Source of the DNA: Candidatus Liberimonas magnetica
Lineage (GTDB): Bacteria; Elusimicrobiota; Endomicrobiia; Endomicrobiales; JAFGIL01
DNA: 64,000 nucleotides
Reading direction: 5' to 3'
Assembly: GCA_020523885.1 (NCBI GenBank)
Contig: JAJAPY010000006.1
Location: forward strand, 121,705-185,704
In this document: positions 8,975 to 17,676 of the stretch, in pieces
Layout: each line of letters begins with the position of its first letter
Position numbering within the stretch: the stretch's first letter is position 1
The notes under the pieces: generated by a model
Databases searched by the model: none
Told to the model about the DNA's origin: nothing
The model's input: the letters and a program-made list of their open reading frames with translations, nothing else
Program-made: the position numbers and the translations under genes

Positions 8975-10060
8975 TTATTTATTTTCATTTTCATTTATTG
9001 GAATGGCTATCTTTTTCTGTGCTGCTGCCCTTTGTTGTTCCTTAAAACGTTCTGCGGCAGCTTTTCTCTGGTCAACGATTGTAACTCTTTTCTCATATTT
9101 TTCTGAGATCTCATCGAGGCCCGGCCTGGCAAAATGCGGCGCGGCAGTATTTTCCTGCGGCGTTTCTTTTGCAGCAGGTTCATTGGAACTTGTGTTTTTA
9201 GAAGCCGGCTCTGTTACCGGTTCATCGAATTTCTTTTCTGCGGGCAAAGGCTCGGTTGAAACAAGATCATTGCCGGCCTTTGGCGTTTCCGGGATTACAA
9301 GAGAATCTTCTTTAAGGTTCGGGTCAGATGAAATTACCTCGTGCTGTGAATCCCCAGGGATTAAATCAGCCGGAGTTCTTACTTCCTGTGAATCACTGAC
9401 CGCAGGAGCCGGGTTAGGTTCGGTTACGCTATTTGAAGGTGCATATACTTCTGCTTCGTTATTTACCGTATCAGGACTGGCTTCGCTATTTGAAACAGGG
9501 TCTGCCATGCCGGTAATTAAGTTAACCGGGTTACGATTTACTTTTATGCCCGTATTTATTATTGAAGGTGTTGTTGGTTTTTCCGCCTTATCTGTTGAAC
9601 CAGAAGCTGTTTCCGGCTCCGGCGCTTTTTCTGTTAGTGGAGATAATTTTGTTTCAGGTTTAACTTCAGCTTCAGGCGCTTTTAAGGAAACCTCCGGAGC
9701 TTCTTGTTCCTTTATATTTAGCTCGTCAGGTATTACAGGGCTTGCTTTGGGAGGCCTCTTTGCAGCTGCTGTTCCTATGTTTGTTATCAGAGGAATGTCT
9801 GTTTTATTCAAAACAGGGGCAGCAGGTTTATTCTTATCAGCTTTAACGGCGGCCCGTTGAGCCGCAAACCGTCTTGCAGCAGCTTTTCTCATATCAGAAG
9901 TTATGCGTTTATTGGCAAACCGCAGGTTGGCCTTTTTTATGTTGCTTAGGCTTTCGCTACCCGCAGGTATCGGTTGCACGTAACCCGGGTTAACCTCTGC
10001 AAATAAAATCCCTGTTGAAAATATTATCAAAACTATCGCCGCAGCTTTGTTTTCCTTCAT
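8975..10060 (-). CDS. Secreted Pro/Ala/Glu-rich low-complexity protein with RKAAA motifs
   Basis: 361 residues with a signal peptide (about 1-21, ending ILFAEV). The middle is a long Pro/Glu/Thr/Ser/Ala-rich disordered region with SEA..P and PE..P runs. Basic motifs bracket it: MRKAAARRFAAQRAA near residue 57 and RKAAAERFKEQQRAAAQKK near the C-terminus. The same MRKAAAER motif occurs in the small secreted protein encoded just upstream. No known domain is recognised. A periplasmic or cell-surface linker or scaffold is possible. GGAGG precedes the start, 14 nt after the upstream gene, so the two are co-transcribed. Confidence 0.75.
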   Translation of the reverse strand: MKENKAAAIVLIIFSTGILFAEVNPGYVQPIPAGSESLSNIKKANLRFANKRITSDMRKAAARRFAAQRAAVKADKNKPAAPVLNKTDIPLITNIGTAAAKRPPKASPVIPDELNIKEQEAPEVSLKAPEAEVKPETKLSPLTEKAPEPETASGSTDKAEKPTTPSIINTGIKVNRNPVNLITGMADPVSNSEASPDTVNNEAEVYAPSNSVTEPNPAPAVSDSQEVRTPADLIPGDSQHEVISSDPNLKEDSLVIPETPKAGNDLVSTEPLPAEKKFDEPVTEPASKNTSSNEPAAKETPQENTAAPHFARPGLDEISEKYEKRVTIVDQRKAAAERFKEQQRAAAQKKIAIPINENENK

Positions 10061-10073
10061 AATATTACGCCTC

Positions 10074-10310
10074 CTATTTATTTTCTCCTGTATTTGGCTG
10101 TGAAACAGGTTTGTTTTCTTTGTTTTGTTCCCTGCGAGCCTTGGCGCGTTCTGCCGCGGCTTTTCTCATCTCGGGTGTTACGGGCCTTACTTTTAACCTG
10201 TGATGGCTGTGTTTATTGTTTGAATTAGACACCGGCTTTGCGTAACCGGCTGCACTTCCTAAAACCAAAATACTTGCCACTACTAACACCATAAATTTTA
10301 AGCTTTTCAT
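10074..10310 (-). CDS. Small secreted basic protein with RKAAAER motif
   Basis: 78 residues from the ATG at 10310. That start was chosen because GGAGG lies 5-9 nt before it and the translation opens with a good signal peptide (MKSLKFMVLVVASILVLGSA). An upstream in-frame ATG at 10361 would add 17 residues and hide the signal. The mature part is basic: a His-rich NNKHSHHRLK segment, then TPEMRKAAAERAKARREQNK. Function is unknown. The shared motif with the next gene suggests a paired system. Confidence 0.65.
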   Translation of the reverse strand: MKSLKFMVLVVASILVLGSAAGYAKPVSNSNNKHSHHRLKVRPVTPEMRKAAAERAKARREQNKENKPVSQPNTGENK

Positions 10311-10381
10311 TTTATCCTCCACTAAATATTTTTCTTTAAGTTTGCAATTTGCATTTTGCAATTTTTAATCTGCATTGCCGT

Positions 10382-11323
10382 TTAAAACTTAACCCCGAGG
10401 CTCAAAAGCGTTATGCTGCCGAGATCGCCATAAGGGGCATAGGCAGCATCCAGGGTTATATAAAGCGGTTTTTTTCCGTAGTTAGCCTGTTTATAGTCAA
10501 GGCCTAAGCCTGCGGTAATACCTTTAGTTCCCGTAATGTCTTTGGTACGGGTATTGTACCCCACGCGGCCGGCAAGAGCTATCATGTCATTTACCTTGAA
10601 CTTCTTCTCAACACCGGCGTTTGCGAAAACATCGTCGTCATTCGGCATGTTGACGTCAACAGCGCAAAGCCACATCCCGCCCAGGTCACAGCTTGCGCCA
10701 AGCTTTACAGTCATGGGAAGAGGGTCTTCCTCGCTGATGAACTTCATCTTGCTTCCCATGTTTACGGCTGCAAGCCCAAGGTTTAATTGATCGTTCATAA
10801 ACGGGTATTTTAAGCCTAAATCTAATGCCATGGCTGTAGCCGTGTTAGTTATCTTTGAAGATATGTATTTTACCGTTCCGCCTGCTTTCAACTTTCCGAA
10901 CCCGCGGCCGTAGGACACGCCCGCCATCAAGTCATTAGGCGAAAAATCGCCTATCTCAAGACCTGTTGAGTCCGTCTTTTGTATCTTGCCGTAAGAAAGG
11001 TATTTGAGGCCTATTGCAAAGGTGCCGGCTTTTGTTGGAAAAGCCCCTGCTATGAACTGGTATGAGATATCGTCTATCCACATAGCCTGCGTAAACGTCA
11101 CCTCGTTGTTTCCCATGCCTGCAAGGCCTGCCGGGTTCCAGTATACAGACTCAGCTCCGTCTGTCAGCGCTGTGTATGCTTCACCCAGGCCTTCTGCCCT
11201 CGCACCTACCCCCAGCTGCAAAAACTGCGCTGTTGATTTCCCCGCGTTTGAACCGGCTGCAAATACAGTGCTTTGACCTGCTAAAATCACTAAACTTATC
11301 ATAACCGCTAATACTTTCTTCAT
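10382..11323 (-). CDS. PorV/UPF0164-like outer-membrane barrel protein
   Basis: 313 residues with a signal peptide (about 1-22). The N-terminal signature AQFLQLGVGARAEGLGEAYTA... with YWNPAGLAG is diagnostic for the UPF0164/PorV family, and the chain ends in a terminal-Phe beta strand (LLSLGVKF). In Bacteroidota, PorV shuttles type IX secretion cargo. In other phyla related barrels lie beside large proteins with FlgD-like C-termini, as here with the 1795-residue protein immediately upstream. The role in surface-protein export is inference. GGGAGGAG precedes the ATG. Confidence 0.82.
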   Translation of the reverse strand: MKKVLAVMISLVILAGQSTVFAAGSNAGKSTAQFLQLGVGARAEGLGEAYTALTDGAESVYWNPAGLAGMGNNEVTFTQAMWIDDISYQFIAGAFPTKAGTFAIGLKYLSYGKIQKTDSTGLEIGDFSPNDLMAGVSYGRGFGKLKAGGTVKYISSKITNTATAMALDLGLKYPFMNDQLNLGLAAVNMGSKMKFISEEDPLPMTVKLGASCDLGGMWLCAVDVNMPNDDDVFANAGVEKKFKVNDMIALAGRVGYNTRTKDITGTKGITAGLGLDYKQANYGKKPLYITLDAAYAPYGDLGSITLLSLGVKF

Positions 11324-11342
11324 TTTACTCCTCCCTTAGATA

Positions 11343-11497
11343 ATTTCGAAAAACCAATTTCGAATCTCGAAAAAAACTACAATACCAAATATCTAAACTA
11401 CAAAAACTTCAACTTCGTTGTTTATATTTACTTTTGCCTTATTTCTTTTTGTTTTTTTGCCTATTTTTTCGGATTTCTATATTCGAGATTGCCGTTT
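11343..11497 (-). repeat. AT-rich 'TTCGAA' dispersed repeat, copy B
   Basis: Reverse-oriented copy of 4443-4610. It shares GAAGTTGAAGTTTTTGTAG, the preceding AAAAAGAAAT-type stretch and the TTCGAAATTGG end. It lies between the PorV-like gene and the giant surface protein. Confidence 0.7.
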
Positions 11498-11499
11498 TG

Positions 11500-14400
11500 T
11501 TACTTTTCTACTGCTATTTTTACCTTCTTTTTCCCTTGAGGGCTGTCTACAAGCATAATATAAACACCGCTTGCTACGGTGCTGTTGCTGTCGTTCTTCC
11601 CGTCCCAGGCAGCTTGCCCGTTCGCGCTTGTATAAGAGAGGCTGCGTATCAATTCGCCCAGAATAGAATATATCTTAATATCAGCCTGTAATGGCAGTTT
11701 GTCAACGGTCAGGTTCTGAGTGTTAGGATTAAAGGGATTCGGATAAACCTTTATCCCTTCCACATCCGCAGCTGCGACGAGCTGAACTACTGCGAATTTT
11801 GAAAAATGGCTTATCTTTGCAACTATCTGGTGCAGGGCCGGGTATACGACGGAAGGAACCGGCACAAACCTTGAATTTGCCGCATCATACCAGGCAAGCA
11901 CAAGTTTTGATTGATCGAATCCGGCAACTGCCGCATCCGTATAATTTATTATTATTGTTATATCTTTTACCGGCTGCAGTCCCGCGTCATTCGTTATCTC
12001 AATACCCAGGACCGTGGTTTTTATAGCTGCCCCGCCTGCTGAAGGAACCGTAGCAGAAGATATTTTTAGAGTAACTGGCACGGGAAATGCATTTTGTGGG
12101 ATCTCAGTCGTGACTGTATCCCCTCCGTTTATTGTAACTTCCAGGATGCTCGCAGCGTCAGGATTTACTGCGCTGCTGACAAAAGCCGGTTGTATAATGT
12201 TAACCTCATACCCATTAAGGCATAGTGCGCCATCGGCGCTGGTTAAGAAGACCTGGCAGCTTCCTAAAGGGGCGCTGCTTGAAATCTCCACATCAGCCAT
12301 GAAGGTATTAATGCTTGCGACACTCGTGCTTGAGACCTTTATGCCGGGTTTATTGAAATAAATGCCTGTGCCTGAGTGAATGTTTTCGCCTTCTATAACC
12401 AGCCTTGCTTTCTGGCTCAGAGATAGAGACCCCGGGGTCATATTAGCTATTACAGGCAACGGCCAGCAAACCCTAAAAGTTTCTGTTTTTGTAGCAGTTA
12501 AACCGTCGCTGTTGGTTATAGTAACATCACGAAGCCCAAGAGCCGCGTTTGCCGAAATGGAAATACTTGCTACAGCCTGGGTAAGGCCTGAGACCGTTGT
12601 AGTAGTGACTGTAATTCCTGTGCCGCTGAATGAGACCGATGCTCCGCTGCGGATACCCTGGCCTGTGAGTGTTACGTTTAAACTCTGCCCATGCCTGCCC
12701 AAAGCGCCGGCTATACTTGAAAGCGCCGGAGCAGGCCAATTAACAGTGAACGCATTGGTTTTTGTCCCGGAAACTCCGTCGCTGTTGGTTACGGTTATAT
12801 TTCTTGATCCCAAAGACGCATCCGCTGATATCACTATATTTGCCACAGCCAGGGTAAGGCTTGAAACCGTAGTGGTTGTAACCGTAATCCCCGTGCCGCT
12901 AAAAGAAACCGCTGCTCCCGGCCGGAAGTTCTGGCCTGTCAGTGTTACAAACAAACTCTCCCCTTGTTTGCCCGAAACCGGGGTTATGCTTGAGATTACA
13001 GGATTGGCTCCCAGTACAGTGAAAGCACTGGTTTTAGTAAAGACGCTTGTATCACTGTTTGTTAGGGTAATGTTCCTTGATCCTAAACTTGCGTTTGCTG
13101 AGATTACAATACTTGCGGTAGCCTGGGTAGGGCTTGTGACTGTGGTAGTCGTTACGGTAATTCCTGTTCCGCTAAACGAAACTGCCGCTCCGGCGCGGAA
13201 GTTTTGTCCGGTAAGCGCTATATTTAAACTTTCCCCCTGTTTTTCTGAGACGGGGGATATGCTTGAAATTACCGGTTCATTTGCTAAAACATTAAAAGCG
13301 CCTGTCTTTGTAGTTGAACCGGTATCGCTGTTAGTAAGTGTTATATCGCGTAAACCTATGCTTGCGTTAGCTGCAATGGAAATGCTCACTACCGCCTGGG
13401 TAAGGCTTGTCACTGTAGTTGTGGTAACTGTAACACCAGTACCGCTGAACGAAACCGCCGCTCCTGATTGGAAATTCTGGCCGGTAAGGGTTATGTTAAC
13501 ATTCTCCCCTTTTTTGCCTGAATCAGGCACTACACTTGTAATTACCGGCAAAGGCAAGTTCACTTTAAAGGCATCAACTTTAGTAACTGAACCTGCATCG
13601 CTGTTTGTTACTGTTATATCACGCAGGCCTAAAGTGGCGTTGGCTGCTATCGAAATATTTGCTACCGCCTGGGTAAGGCTTGAAACAGTTGTGTTGTTAA
13701 CCGTAATTCCTGTGCCGCTAAAAGCAACTACCGCTCCGGTGTGGAATCCCTGGCCTGTAAGAGTTACATTTAAGGTGTCGCCCTGCCTGCCGGAAATCGG
13801 GGCTACCGTAGAAAGCGCCGGCAACGACCACTTGACCTCAAAAGCCCCTGCGTTAGTTATTGTTGCTCCGTCAAGATTGGTTAGAGTTACATCCCTGGCT
13901 CCTGCAGAAGCATTAGCCGCGATAGCAATGCTTGCTGCCGCCTGAGTAGCGTTTGTAACTGTAGTAGTAGTAACTGTAATCCCGTCGCCGCTAAAAGCTA
14001 AAGATGCTCCAGAGCGGAAGTTTTGGCCTGTTATTGTAATGTTTAAGCTTTCCCCTTGTTTGGCTAACACCGGGGCCACCGTTGAAATCGCCGGGGCCGG
14101 TAATATTACATTAAGAGCCCCTGTTTTGGTAGAAGTGCGGTTATCGCTGTTGGTAATCGTTATATTCCGTAAACCCAGATTTGCATTTGATGCCACTGAA
14201 ATGTTTGTTATTATTTGATTAAGGCTTGAGACCGTTGTGTTGTTAACAGTAATTCCCGTGCCGCTAAAACTAACCGCCGCTCCGGTATGGAAACCCTGGC
14301 CTGTAAGCGTTACGTTCAGAGTTTGCCCCTGCGAGCCTATAGACGGCGCTATAGAGTTAATTACCGGAGTTGACCAACTGACTGTAAAAGCACCTGTCTT

Positions 14401-16887
14401 TATTCCTGCCCCACCGTCACTGTTAGTTATGGTTATATCTCTTACACCGGCAGCTGCGTCAGCTGCTAATGTAATGTTTGCCACCGCCTGGTACAGGCTT
14501 GAAACTGTGGTATTGTTTACCGTAATTCCCGTGCCGCTAAAACTGGCTACCGCTCCGGTATGAAAACCCTGGCCTGTAAGCGTCACATCTGTGGTCTGCC
14601 CCTGTTCTTTTAAGGCCGGATACACTGATGAAATTACCGGAGTTGACCATTTGACTGTAAAAGCGCCGGCAGCTGTCTTTGAAAATCCGTCACTGTTAGT
14701 TATGGTTACATCTCTTTGGCCTATGGCCGCAAAGGTTGATATTGTTATGTTTGCCACCGCTTCATTAAGGTTTGTAATCGAGGTATTATTGACTGTTATG
14801 CCTGTGCCGCTAAAATTTACAGCTGCGCCTGCATGGAAACTGTCGCCGGAAAGAGCCACATTTACGTTTTGGCCCTGGTTGCCCGAAACAGGCGCTATGC
14901 CTGCGATAACGGGCGAGGACCATCTAACAGTGAAAGCGCCTGTATTCTTTACATAAGCTCCATCGCTGTTGGTTAATGTTATATCCCTTAGGCCCGCAGC
15001 TGAAGTTGTTGATATTGTAATATTTGCCACGGCCTGGGTAAGGCTTGTGACAGCTGTATTATTAACTGTAATTCCCGTGCCGCTAAAACTGGCCGCTGCT
15101 CCGGTATGAAAATTCTGGCCTGTAAGCGTTACATTTAAAGTATCGCCCTGCTGGCCTGAGTTTACTGATATAGATGTAAGCGTGGGTGTAGACCATCTGA
15201 CCGCAAAAGAGGAGGCCTTTGTTCCTGAACCGCCGTCTAAATTGGTTATGGTTACATCGCCAAAGCCTGCGGGCGCATCCGCTGCCATTGTAATACTTGC
15301 TACCGCCTGGTAAGGGTTTGTAACAGTGGTTGTAGTAACTGTTATTCCTGTTCCGCTGAAACTTGCCGCTGCTCCGCTCTGGATGCCGCGTCCTGATATA
15401 GTTACATTTATATTTTCTCCCTGATACCCAAAAGACGGTGATAAGGCTGTAACTAAAGGAGTTGACCAGTTAACAGTAAAAGCAGCCGCGTTTGAATCAT
15501 ACCCGGCGTCTAAGTTTGTCAGCACTGCGTTGCGCGTGCCTTTGGCTGCAAAAGTTGAGATGGAAATATTCGCTGTTACCTGTGTGTCATTTTGGAATGT
15601 TACCGAGTTGGTTGTTATGCCAGACCCCAGAGAAAACTGCGCACCGCTAAAGAAGCTAATGCCGTTCACCGTAACATCAATCGTCTGGCCCTGCCTGCCC
15701 TGTACAGGAGAAATAGAATAAACTGTGGGCAATAAGCCGTTGTATTTAATTGTTAAAAAATCATTGTTCAGGTTATTATAACTTGAGCCTGTTACATAGA
15801 TATTGTTTAAAGAATCGGTTGTTACCGCATAACCGTCATCGAACAGGTCCGCGGAATAAGCCTTTAATGCCACGGTTTGAAGAAAGTTGTCATATTTAAG
15901 GGTGATAAGCTCTTCCCCGCCTCCAGCTGTATTGCCGTAACCTGTAACTACAACATTGCCGGAGGTATCAACCGCCACACCCTGTGCCCAGGCATTAAAG
16001 CCGCTTGAATAAGTAGTAGATGAAACAACTGCAAGCGCGTTAGTGTATTTTACTGTAAAAAAATCGCTTAAAGTACCGTTAGAACTGCTTCCTGTCACGA
16101 AAACATTTCCTGCAGTATCAATGGCAACTCCGCTGGCGATGTCATCAAACCCGCTATCGTACGGCTGTGAAGCTGAAAGCGATGCCAGGTTATTTGTGTA
16201 TTTAAGCGTAACATAATCATTATTTGTTCCATTAAATGTATAGCCTGTAACAAATATATTGCCCGCTGTGTCGCTGGCTATCGAAGTAGGGTAACTATCC
16301 GCTCCCGGGCTGTAGGCTATGTTGGCAAGCGGAGAAAGGCTGTTACTATATTTTATAGTGTAAAAACCATAGTTCAGGCCGTCAAAAACATACCCCGTTA
16401 CGAAAACATTATTTGAGGGGTCAGTGGTTATACCAAATGCCGTATCATCCAGGCCGCTGTCATATACAGTAGAGGAAACAAATTGCAGATTATTATTGTA
16501 TTTTACTGTAAGGTAATCGTAGTCAAGGCCGTTAAATGTATAACCTGTTACAAAAACATTGCCTGCTGTATCTATGGCTTCCCCGATAACAAAATCATCT
16601 CCGCCTGTATTAAAGGTAGCTGAAGAGATTACCTGCAGGTTGCTGTTGTACTTTATAATGAAATAATCGCTGTTAGCGGCGCTATTGGTGACAGAGCCTG
16701 CCACAAAGATATTTCCTGACGCATCCACCTTAACCCCGTAAGCATCATCGTAGTCACCTCCGTTATAGCCCGCTTTTGTAATTTGAATAAGCGAACCTGC
16801 TGCATTTGCGCCGGTTTTGAGCCCGCACAACAACCCTGCTAAAAATAATGACATTAAAACTCCTCTTGCTAATGCTGACGTTTTCAT
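11500..16887 (-). CDS. Giant surface protein: 7-bladed SBBP propeller, 13 TIG-like repeats, FlgD-like C-terminus
   Basis: 1795 residues with a signal peptide (about 1-29). Residues about 30-385 hold seven SBBP-type propeller blades (pattern DxxGNxFVTGYT...DYxTVKY). Residues about 385-1568 are 13 tandem TIG/IPT-like Ig domains of about 91 residues (QGxxLNVTLTGQxFxxGAA..FSGTGITV...RDITxTNSDG). A ZU5-like stretch (about 1568-1700) follows, then a C-terminal module with VYPNPFNP and ILGELIRSL...WDGKND...ASGVYIM, the FlgD-like/sorting type used by PorV-linked surface proteins. It is likely an extracellular adhesin or S-layer-like protein. The TIG array is so regular at DNA level that long shadow frames run antisense. 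AGGAGG precedes the ATG, and two promoter-like modules lie upstream. Confidence 0.87.
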   Translation of the reverse strand: MKTSALARGVLMSLFLAGLLCGLKTGANAAGSLIQITKAGYNGGDYDDAYGVKVDASGNIFVAGSVTNSAANSDYFIIKYNSNLQVISSATFNTGGDDFVIGEAIDTAGNVFVTGYTFNGLDYDYLTVKYNNNLQFVSSTVYDSGLDDTAFGITTDPSNNVFVTGYVFDGLNYGFYTIKYSNSLSPLANIAYSPGADSYPTSIASDTAGNIFVTGYTFNGTNNDYVTLKYTNNLASLSASQPYDSGFDDIASGVAIDTAGNVFVTGSSSNGTLSDFFTVKYTNALAVVSSTTYSSGFNAWAQGVAVDTSGNVVVTGYGNTAGGGEELITLKYDNFLQTVALKAYSADLFDDGYAVTTDSLNNIYVTGSSYNNLNNDFLTIKYNGLLPTVYSISPVQGRQGQTIDVTVNGISFFSGAQFSLGSGITTNSVTFQNDTQVTANISISTFAAKGTRNAVLTNLDAGYDSNAAAFTVNWSTPLVTALSPSFGYQGENINVTISGRGIQSGAAASFSGTGITVTTTTVTNPYQAVASITMAADAPAGFGDVTITNLDGGSGTKASSFAVRWSTPTLTSISVNSGQQGDTLNVTLTGQNFHTGAAASFSGTGITVNNTAVTSLTQAVANITISTTSAAGLRDITLTNSDGAYVKNTGAFTVRWSSPVIAGIAPVSGNQGQNVNVALSGDSFHAGAAVNFSGTGITVNNTSITNLNEAVANITISTFAAIGQRDVTITNSDGFSKTAAGAFTVKWSTPVISSVYPALKEQGQTTDVTLTGQGFHTGAVASFSGTGITVNNTTVSSLYQAVANITLAADAAAGVRDITITNSDGGAGIKTGAFTVSWSTPVINSIAPSIGSQGQTLNVTLTGQGFHTGAAVSFSGTGITVNNTTVSSLNQIITNISVASNANLGLRNITITNSDNRTSTKTGALNVILPAPAISTVAPVLAKQGESLNITITGQNFRSGASLAFSGDGITVTTTTVTNATQAAASIAIAANASAGARDVTLTNLDGATITNAGAFEVKWSLPALSTVAPISGRQGDTLNVTLTGQGFHTGAVVAFSGTGITVNNTTVSSLTQAVANISIAANATLGLRDITVTNSDAGSVTKVDAFKVNLPLPVITSVVPDSGKKGENVNITLTGQNFQSGAAVSFSGTGVTVTTTTVTSLTQAVVSISIAANASIGLRDITLTNSDTGSTTKTGAFNVLANEPVISSISPVSEKQGESLNIALTGQNFRAGAAVSFSGTGITVTTTTVTSPTQATASIVISANASLGSRNITLTNSDTSVFTKTSAFTVLGANPVISSITPVSGKQGESLFVTLTGQNFRPGAAVSFSGTGITVTTTTVSSLTLAVANIVISADASLGSRNITVTNSDGVSGTKTNAFTVNWPAPALSSIAGALGRHGQSLNVTLTGQGIRSGASVSFSGTGITVTTTTVSGLTQAVASISISANAALGLRDVTITNSDGLTATKTETFRVCWPLPVIANMTPGSLSLSQKARLVIEGENIHSGTGIYFNKPGIKVSSTSVASINTFMADVEISSSAPLGSCQVFLTSADGALCLNGYEVNIIQPAFVSSAVNPDAASILEVTINGGDTVTTEIPQNAFPVPVTLKISSATVPSAGGAAIKTTVLGIEITNDAGLQPVKDITIIINYTDAAVAGFDQSKLVLAWYDAANSRFVPVPSVVYPALHQIVAKISHFSKFAVVQLVAAADVEGIKVYPNPFNPNTQNLTVDKLPLQADIKIYSILGELIRSLSYTSANGQAAWDGKNDSNSTVASGVYIMLVDSPQGKKKVKIAVEK

Positions 16888-16958
16888 GGTTCATCCTCCT
16901 GATGGGTTACGGCTAAATTTAATTGCCGCTTTTTATTTTTGATTTCAATGTTGGTATC

Positions 16959-17244
16959 ATTTTAGCACGTCTTTAAAAATTGATGAATTAGCTGCTTCTA
17001 CTGTTTATGCGCCTGTTTCCGCTTTTACGTCGAACCATCGACAATGCTCGATTATGTTTAGAGCTTTGCTATTTCAAACTGTATCTTTCAAATTAGCTGC
17101 TTTAGGTCACACCCTACTTTAAGGGATCAGACAACTGTATTTCAAAGTTCTATTTCTCAGCCAAATTACTTATTGTGTTTATAGTTTAGCAGGATAAGAC
17201 TAAATGATGAAGTAGCTGTTTCGCCTGTTTATGCGCTTTTTTCC
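16959..17244 (-). promoter_or_regulatory. Two tandem promoter-like modules upstream of the giant TIG protein
   Basis: Two related 62-nt blocks at 17020-16959 and 17244-17183 (minus strand). Both begin GGAAAM, share GCGCATAAACAG and CAGCTA-TTCATCA, and end in an extended -10 (TGC-TAAAAT and TGC-TAAACT) exactly 56 nt after the block starts. The spacing resembles the stress module but the upstream box is different. The rest of 16888-17436 holds only short hairpin repeats and no gene. Confidence 0.45.
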
Positions 17245-17296
17245 ACTTTGAAAAAATAGTTTTATTTCCGACGAGGCAGTGCGCATGAATTAAGAT

Positions 17297-17396
17297 GTCA
17301 TTCCTGCGCAAGCAGGAATCAAGCATTACGGGGTAAACTCAAGGAGGAATCTACAACTTCCTTAGACCTGGGATAAAGGCCTTCGGAATGACAAAG
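17297..17396. repeat. GTCATTCC hairpin repeat
   Basis: GTCATTCCTGC-GCAA-GCAGGAAT at 17297-17319 forms a hairpin, and a second GGAATGACAAAG end lies near 17385-17396. It belongs to the GGATTCCCGC...GCGGGAATGAC family seen at 19908 and 28074. Confidence 0.55.
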
Positions 17397-17436
17397 ATGA
17401 AAAAAGGATTTGATGTTTAGGATTTTATCTTGGGGT

Positions 17437-17676
17437 TTAAATCTTGCAGGTTTTGTAGTTCAGCAGGTCATTAATGGCGCGGTTGGTTTTTTCGATTTTG
17501 TTTTCAATCTGCGTTATATGTTTTATTAAAGTGGGGTCATTGCAGCGTTTTGCTATATTATAGCTTGCAAGCTGAATCACATTAAGATGGTTGCGCAGTT
17601 CATGCACGGTTTTAGCGGTGTACGGGTCAATTTCAGCGGTTTGCCTTTTTCTTTGGCTTTTCATTTTTTCTTTCAT
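17437..17676 (-). CDS. Stand-alone histidine-kinase dimerisation (HisKA) domain protein
   Basis: 79 residues that contain only a HisKA/DHp-like helical hairpin. The phospho-acceptor H-box is KTVHELRNHLNVIQLAS (His25) and the second helix is about 45-75. No HATPase domain follows before the stop. The gene overlaps the end of the response-regulator gene by 44 bp, so the two are coupled. It could be a phosphotransfer or decoy protein for that regulator, or a kinase that has lost its catalytic domain. AAGGAAAG precedes the ATG. A second ATG four codons on is possible. Confidence 0.65.
   Translation of the reverse strand: MKEKMKSQRKRQTAEIDPYTAKTVHELRNHLNVIQLASYNIAKRCNDPTLIKHITQIENKIEKTNRAINDLLNYKTCKI

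Noticed and set aside
12380..13945. Long plus-strand open frame antisense to the TIG repeats
   Set aside because: It mirrors the 273-bp repeat of the surface protein gene, has no ribosome-binding site and encodes a repetitive hydrophobic chain. It is a shadow of the repeats.
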